The notes under the pieces were generated by a model. That model did no database searches. It was not told the DNA's origin and saw nothing but the letters and a program-made list of their open reading frames with translations. Position numbers and translations under genes: made by a program. Shown here piece after piece: positions 14,925-18,753 of a DNA stretch of 18,753 nt. The stretch is from JBAYJY01 sp041664945 (GTDB taxonomy: Bacteria; UBP15; UBA6099): the NCBI GenBank assembly GCA_041664945.1, contig JBAYJY010000087.1:1-18753 (forward strand). The letters run 5' to 3'. Every line of letters begins with the position of its first letter. The first letter of the stretch is position 1.

Positions 14925-14944
14925 GCAGGCGACATGTCGCCTGC
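14925..14944. repeat. Perfect 20-base palindrome centred on ACATGT
   Basis: The two ten-base halves (starting GCAGGCGACA) are exact reverse complements with no spacer. That is too symmetric for a typical RNA hairpin loop, and is more like a protein-binding site or a REP-type repeat. It shares length and a CATG centre with the quasi-palindrome at 9999-10018. Confidence 0.6.
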
Positions 14945-15003
14945 TAACAAAGCGAAATCGTGATGTCGCAGTCAATATTTTAAAACTCATCCTTTTGCGT
15001 TAC

Positions 15004-15021
15004 CTCATGACATATCATGAG
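15004..15021. repeat. 7-bp inverted repeat CTCATGA/TCATGAG
   Basis: Arms at 15004-15010 and 15015-15021 with a 4-base CATA spacer. Possible operator or hairpin; it sits about 125 bases upstream of the GH2 -10 box. Confidence 0.45.
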
Positions 15022-15057
15022 TAATAGGCCACTCACTTACTAAATGTTTTTGGGAAA

Positions 15058-15093
15058 GTATGAAAACCTTTATCTCAAAAAAGGTTTTCATAC
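15058..15093. repeat. 14-bp-stem palindrome, second copy of the element at 3963-3991
   Basis: Bases 15058-15071 pair perfectly with 15080-15093 around an 8-base loop. The 29-base core 15061-15089 matches 3963-3991 at 25 positions by eye, with all four differences in the loop region. It sits between divergent genes, where no terminator is expected, so a dispersed repeat or the end of an unseen RNA are both possible. Confidence 0.6.
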
Positions 15094-15144
15094 ATTATTT
15101 CTTTTCGCCCATCGCGCAGCCGCCTTCCGGCGATTCCGCGAACT

Positions 15145-15153
15145 TGCTATAAT
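15145..15153 (+). promoter_or_regulatory. Extended -10 promoter of the GH2 gene
   Basis: TGCTATAAT is a consensus extended -10. The predicted start near 15160 gives a leader of about 50 bases to the ATG at 15210. The -35 position (15125-15130, TTCCGG) is a poor match. Confidence 0.6.
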
Positions 15154-15209
15154 GTCGCTGACGCGGACCGGTGCGGCCGATCGGGAATAATGCGCGCATT
15201 GAGGCGATG

Positions 15210-18200
15210 ATGAAAAGATTATTGACAGCTTATATAGCGGCGGCGGTTTTGTTATTCACGGCGGCAGCATGTTGCGCGCAGTCGCAGGAACCGCCTGACT
15301 GGGAGAATCCGAATGTAACCGAACGCAACAGGGAGCCGATGCGCGCGACTTTCACTCCCTACCCGACCGCTGCCGCGGCGCTGAAAGGCGAAAGCGCTGC
15401 GTCGCCGTTCGTCATGTCGCTTAACGGCAAATGGAAGTTCCGCTGGGTAAAAACCCCGCTTGAACTGCGGCCCGTCGATTTCTATAAGCCTGATTTCGAC
15501 GCGAGCGGCTGGAAAGAGATCAACGTTCCGTCGAACTGGGAACTCGAAGGTTACGGGACGCCCATATACTCGAATGTCAGATACCCGTTCAAAATGGACG
15601 CGCCACGCGTGATGGGCGAACCGGCCGACAAGACATGGACTGTCTATAAAGAGCGCAATCCGGTTGGCTCTTACCGTCGCGAATTCACTCTGCCAGCCAC
15701 GTGGAACGGGCGTCGTACGTTTGTCGTTTTCGGAGGCGTGTATTCCGCTTTCTACGTCTGGATTAACGGCAAAATGGCCGGCTACAGCGAAGACAGCCGC
15801 CTTCCGGCGGAATTCGATATAACGAAATTTATGCGGCCCGGAAAAAACGTCATCGCCGCCGACGTTTACCGCTGGTGCGACGGCAGTTACATGGAAGATC
15901 AGGACTTCTGGCGAATGAGCGGCATCTACCGCGACGTGACGCTCGTTTCGCGCGCGCCGGTGAATATACGCGATTTCTACGTCCGGACAAATCTCGACGC
16001 GCAGTACAGGGACGCGGAACTGAACGTCCGGGTTAACGTACGGAACATGACCGCCTCCGAAACGGGCGCCCGCGTCGAGTTGTCCCTTTTCGACGCCGGC
16101 GACAAACCGGTTTTCGCATCGGCCGGCATAGCCGCGACTGCTCCCGCGAACGGCGAAACGGTGATTGAATTCAAGCAGCCCGTCGCCGCGCCTCGCTTAT
16201 GGTCGGCCGAGGAGCCGAACCTATACAAGATGCTGCTCACGCTCAAATCCGCGTCAGGCGCCGTTTTGGAGTCCATACCCTGGAACGTGGGATTCCGCAG
16301 CGCCGAGATCAAGGGCGACCAGATTCTGATAAACGGAAAACACATCTATTTCAAGGGCGTCAACCGGCACGAGATTGACCCCGACCGCGGATTCGCGCTC
16401 ACCCGCGGAGGCATGATCAAGGACATACTGTTGATGAAGCGCAACAACATCAACGCTGTTCGTACGAGCCACTATCCGGACGACCCCCAATGGCTCGCGC
16501 TGTGCGACCTCTACGGAATCTACCTCGTGGACGAGGCGAACATCGAATCGCACGATTACCGGTCGACCGAGTTCAACCTCATCTCCACCTCGCCGGAATA
16601 CATGAAGGCGCATGTCGAGCGGGTGAACCGGATGATCGAGCGCGACAAAAACCACGCGTCCGCCGTGATTTTCTCGATGGGCAACGAAGCCGGCATCGGC
16701 GAGAATTTTTACGAGGCCTACACCGAGGCGAAAAAGAACTATCCTGAATTCATAGTGTTCTATGACCAGAACCGCGAGGCGCTCGGCGGCATAAAGAAAT
16801 ACGACAAGCGGAACGTGCATCCGAAATACAGCGACATACTTACGCACATGTATGTGCCGCCGAAAGAGATGGAGACGCTTTGGAAATCGCACGGCAAGGG
16901 CCGCCCGTTCTTTCAGATCGAGTACCTTTCCGGCAACGCCATCGGCAACCTTCAGTCGTACTGGGATGAGTTCGAGTCGCATCCATACATGCACGGCGGA
17001 TTCATCTGGGAATGGGTGGACGCCGCGCTCCACAAAAAGGCGCTGAACGGCAAAACGTTTTACGCGTTCGGCGGCGATTACGGCGACAAGCCGAACGACC
17101 AGAGCTTCATCTGCCTCGGGCTCGTTTCGTCCGACCGCGAGCCGCACCCGCAACTCAAGGAAGTCAAAAAAGTCTATCAGAACATAAAAACGACGCCAGT
17201 CGACCTGAAAGCAGGCAGGCTGCGCATACGCAACAAGTATCTTTTTAAGGATCTTTCGTTTGTGACGCTGAAATGGGAACTGGCAGAAGACGGCGTTGTG
17301 ATCCGCAAAGGCGAACAGGCCGCGCCGGACATCGCGCCCGGAGAAGAAAAGGAAATCACGCTGCCGCTCAAGGCGCCCGCCGCCAGGCCAGGCCGCGAAT
17401 ACCACCTGAAGGTTTACTTCGCTCTGAAATCGGACGCGGCGTGGGCCTCCAGGGGCCACGTCGTGGCGTGGGATCAGTTCGAACTGCCAAACCCGGCGCC
17501 AGCCTCCGAGCAGGCGGCGCCCGCCGCAAAGGCGATTCTCAGCGAAACTCCATTTGCGTTCGTTGTCAGCGGAAAAGAGTTCTCGGCGACAATCGGCAAA
17601 GAGAGCGGCGCCCTGGAATCGTATAAGTTTCGCGGCAGGGAACTCATCGCTGCGCCGCTCGCGCCGAATTTCTGGCGGCCGCCCACCGATCACGACCGCG
17701 GCATAGACATGCCGCTGCGCACGGCTGTCTGGCGCGTTGCCGGACCGCAACGCATTGTGGAAAGCGTCAGCGCCCTGATACTCGATAACGGCGACGCGCG
17801 CATCAAGGCGGACGAAACCTTGCCGGACGCCAACGCGGAATACACCGTCACTTATATAGCGCGCGGCGATGGGGAAATCATCGTATCCGTGAATCTGAGA
17901 ACGAAAGCGGGCGTCCCGGACATTCCGCGAATCGGGATGCAGATGGAGATGCCCGGCGAATACCGCAATGTCCGGTGGTTCGGGCGCGGGCCTGAAGAAA
18001 GTTATCCGGACATCTATGAAGGCTATCCGGTCGGGATTTACAGCGACACCGTGGACAGGATGAATTACCAATATCCCGAGCCGGAGGAGAGCGGCAACCG
18101 GACAGACGTGCGATGGGTTGCGTTCACGGATAAAAACGGATTTGGCCTTCGCGCAGAAGGACAGCCGGTGATCTGGTTCAGCGCATGGCCGTACAAGATG

Positions 18201-18404
18201 GAGTCGCTCGAAAAGTACGACCACACATATCTTCTGCCGATCGAGAAAAATGTGACTGTAAACATCGACTACCGGCAAATGAGCAAAACGAGCGAATACG
18301 GCCGCGACATTCCGCCCGGTTCGACGAGCTTTTTGTTCTCGGGCAAGGAATATCGCTACAGTTTCAGGCTGAAGCCGGTCGCGGGAAAAACCGCCGCGCA
18401 TTAA
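15210..18404 (+). CDS. Secreted glycoside hydrolase family 2 protein, LacZ-type (putative beta-galactosidase)
   Basis: A 1064-residue exo-acting glycosidase with the full LacZ-like layout. A Sec signal peptide covers residues 1-~24 (KRLLTAYIAAAVLLF, then an AAACC stretch that could be a weak lipobox). Next come a sugar-binding jelly roll (~50-220, with GYSEDSRLPAEFD), an Ig-like domain (~225-330), a TIM barrel (~331-630), a second Ig-like domain, and the beta-galactosidase small-chain domain (FWRPPTDHDRG to the end). GVNRHEIDPDRG, RTSHYPDD and DEANIESHD are conserved. The acid/base is Glu493 (GNEAG) and the nucleophile Glu571 (QIEY), 78 residues apart. After Glu571 the usual EYAHAMGN is replaced by EYLSGNAIGN. 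The signal peptide and altered loop argue against a cytoplasmic lactase. GAGG lies five bases before the ATG at 15210; the GTG at 15171 lacks a ribosome site and would bury the signal peptide. A PHP protein follows 104 bases on. Confidence 0.93.
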   Translation: MKRLLTAYIAAAVLLFTAAACCAQSQEPPDWENPNVTERNREPMRATFTPYPTAAAALKGESAASPFVMSLNGKWKFRWVKTPLELRPVDFYKPDFDASGWKEINVPSNWELEGYGTPIYSNVRYPFKMDAPRVMGEPADKTWTVYKERNPVGSYRREFTLPATWNGRRTFVVFGGVYSAFYVWINGKMAGYSEDSRLPAEFDITKFMRPGKNVIAADVYRWCDGSYMEDQDFWRMSGIYRDVTLVSRAPVNIRDFYVRTNLDAQYRDAELNVRVNVRNMTASETGARVELSLFDAGDKPVFASAGIAATAPANGETVIEFKQPVAAPRLWSAEEPNLYKMLLTLKSASGAVLESIPWNVGFRSAEIKGDQILINGKHIYFKGVNRHEIDPDRGFALTRGGMIKDILLMKRNNINAVRTSHYPDDPQWLALCDLYGIYLVDEANIESHDYRSTEFNLISTSPEYMKAHVERVNRMIERDKNHASAVIFSMGNEAGIGENFYEAYTEAKKNYPEFIVFYDQNREALGGIKKYDKRNVHPKYSDILTHMYVPPKEMETLWKSHGKGRPFFQIEYLSGNAIGNLQSYWDEFESHPYMHGGFIWEWVDAALHKKALNGKTFYAFGGDYGDKPNDQSFICLGLVSSDREPHPQLKEVKKVYQNIKTTPVDLKAGRLRIRNKYLFKDLSFVTLKWELAEDGVVIRKGEQAAPDIAPGEEKEITLPLKAPAARPGREYHLKVYFALKSDAAWASRGHVVAWDQFELPNPAPASEQAAPAAKAILSETPFAFVVSGKEFSATIGKESGALESYKFRGRELIAAPLAPNFWRPPTDHDRGIDMPLRTAVWRVAGPQRIVESVSALILDNGDARIKADETLPDANAEYTVTYIARGDGEIIVSVNLRTKAGVPDIPRIGMQMEMPGEYRNVRWFGRGPEESYPDIYEGYPVGIYSDTVDRMNYQYPEPEESGNRTDVRWVAFTDKNGFGLRAEGQPVIWFSAWPYKMESLEKYDHTYLLPIEKNVTVNIDYRQMSKTSEYGRDIPPGSTSFLFSGKEYRYSFRLKPVAGKTAAH

Positions 18405-18508
18405 CCCGAATCCGTATCGCGGTTAATTAGGCCGCCTTTCATATTTTTTATAGACTTAAATCCACTCAGCTATTAAGCTTTCTTAAAAGAGCGAAAGGGA
18501 TTGATCAA
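18405..18508. other. GH2-PHP intergenic gap
   Basis: A 104-base AT-rich gap with no clear terminator hairpin. TATAGA at about 18450 is the only -10-like sequence noticed. AAGGGA at 18495-18500 is the ribosome site of the next gene, eight bases before its ATG. Confidence 0.4.
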
Positions 18509-18753
18509 ATGAAACGACGGCTTCTCATCATTGCGGCGGCGGCAATTCTGGCATGCGTTCCGGCGGCGGCGCGGGCATACAATCTGTACATCGGCGACCT
18601 GCACACGCACTCGGGTTTCTCCGACGGAACCGGACTGCCGGAGAACGCTTACGACACAGCGCGCAACACCGGCCATTTCGATTTTCTGGCGGTGACGGAT
18701 CACGTCGAGGCGCTCGGACTGCGGGACGATCTGCCGGCCGGAGCGCCGAAAGA
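18509..18753 (+). CDS. Secreted PHP-domain protein, CehA/McbA-like metallohydrolase, 3' truncated by window edge
   Basis: The first 81 codons of a gene that runs off the window. Residues 1-~23 form a Sec signal peptide (MKRRLLIIAAAAILACV, with a likely AxA cleavage after PAAARA). The mature part starts directly with the PHP metal-binding motif GDLHTHSGFSDGTG, whose H-x-H pair binds metal, and continues to DFLAVTDHVEALGL with the next conserved TDH. This order and the exported location fit CehA/McbA-type PHP phosphoesterases or related hydrolases, whose substrates vary. The ATG is supported by AAGGGA eight bases upstream. It follows the secreted GH2 enzyme on the same strand, so both may serve extracytoplasmic breakdown of an organic compound, but the rest of the gene is needed to say more. 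Confidence 0.85.
   Translation, partial: MKRRLLIIAAAAILACVPAAARAYNLYIGDLHTHSGFSDGTGLPENAYDTARNTGHFDFLAVTDHVEALGLRDDLPAGAPK

Larger units (their letters stand above)
14773..15209. other. Divergent intergenic region rich in palindromes, no gene seen
   Basis: This 437-base gap separates the divergent tpx and GH2 genes and is visibly more AT-rich than the coding DNA. Besides the tpx ribosome site and weak -10 on the left and the GH2 extended -10 on the right, it holds at least five inverted repeats in about 220 bases (14875-14891, 14902-14918, 14925-14944, 15004-15021, 15058-15093). Short open frames across it have no ribosome sites or recognisable products. It could carry a structured RNA or a patch of dispersed palindromic repeats. 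Confidence 0.5.

Noticed and set aside
15171..15209. Upstream GTG start for the GH2 gene
   Set aside because: No ribosome site, and it would place 13 polar residues before a well-formed signal peptide; GAGG is correctly spaced for the ATG at 15210.
16254..18401. 715-residue minus-strand open frame
   Set aside because: Antisense to the GH2 gene and explained by GC-rich codon use; low-complexity Arg/Val/His composition, no domains, no ribosome site.
1..18753. CRISPR arrays, tRNA or rRNA genes, transposases or phage genes
   Set aside because: No regularly spaced direct repeats, no tRNA-like T-loop with cloverleaf arms in any gap, and no mobile-element protein signatures were found by reading both strands.

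Overview
The window looks like part of a GC-rich bacterial chromosome, probably from an anaerobic or microaerophilic, Gram-negative-type heterotroph. Pointers are a two-subunit ferredoxin-linked 2-oxoacid oxidoreductase, several enzymes that handle oxygen, peroxide and sulfane sulfur, a secreted LacZ-type glycoside hydrolase next to a secreted PHP-domain protein, and a hybrid histidine kinase. This mix is common in the PVC lineages (Lentisphaerota, Verrucomicrobiota, Planctomycetota) and in uncultured relatives, but nothing here fixes the taxonomy. I see no phage, transposase, CRISPR, rRNA or tRNA genes.

Layout. (1) Bases 2-3935, plus strand: the 3' part of a PAS-GAF hybrid sensor kinase, cut by the window edge, then a polytopic membrane protein with a TPR-like tail and an apparently leaderless start. 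(2) Bases 3936-4172: a convergent gap with a strong hairpin terminator. (3) Bases 4173-14772, minus strand: ten genes, nearly all redox or stress related. In transcription order (right to left) they are thiol peroxidase and ferritin; an AEC carrier, KorA and KorB; a nitroreductase, an aldehyde dehydrogenase and an FMN nitronate monooxygenase/FabK-like enzyme; a zinc-ribbon membrane protein; and a CoA-disulfide reductase fused to rhodanese. (4) Bases 14773-15209: a divergent gap packed with palindromes. (5) Bases 15210-18753, plus strand: a secreted GH2 enzyme, then the start of a secreted PHP-family protein.

How the genes may work together. AEC, KorA and KorB are packed tightly (9 to 19 bases depending on the KorA start, then a 4-base overlap), which suggests uptake or export of an organic acid tied to oxidation of a 2-oxoacid with ferredoxin as acceptor. 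Nitroreductase, ALDH and the FMN oxidase sit 45 and 48 bases apart and may form one detoxification or fermentation unit. Tpx and ferritin pair peroxide removal with iron storage. The GH2 and PHP proteins both carry Sec-type signal peptides and may belong to a carbohydrate-use locus that continues to the right.

No clearly new multi-gene system stands out. The points most worth a second look are: a GH2 active-site loop that lacks the usual EYAHAMGN signature; a KorB in which one expected cluster cysteine is glutamine; a terminator hairpin between a promoter-like site and the AEC-korAB genes; a near-identical 29-base palindrome in two distant gaps; and recurrent extended -10 promoters, one of them placed for leaderless translation.
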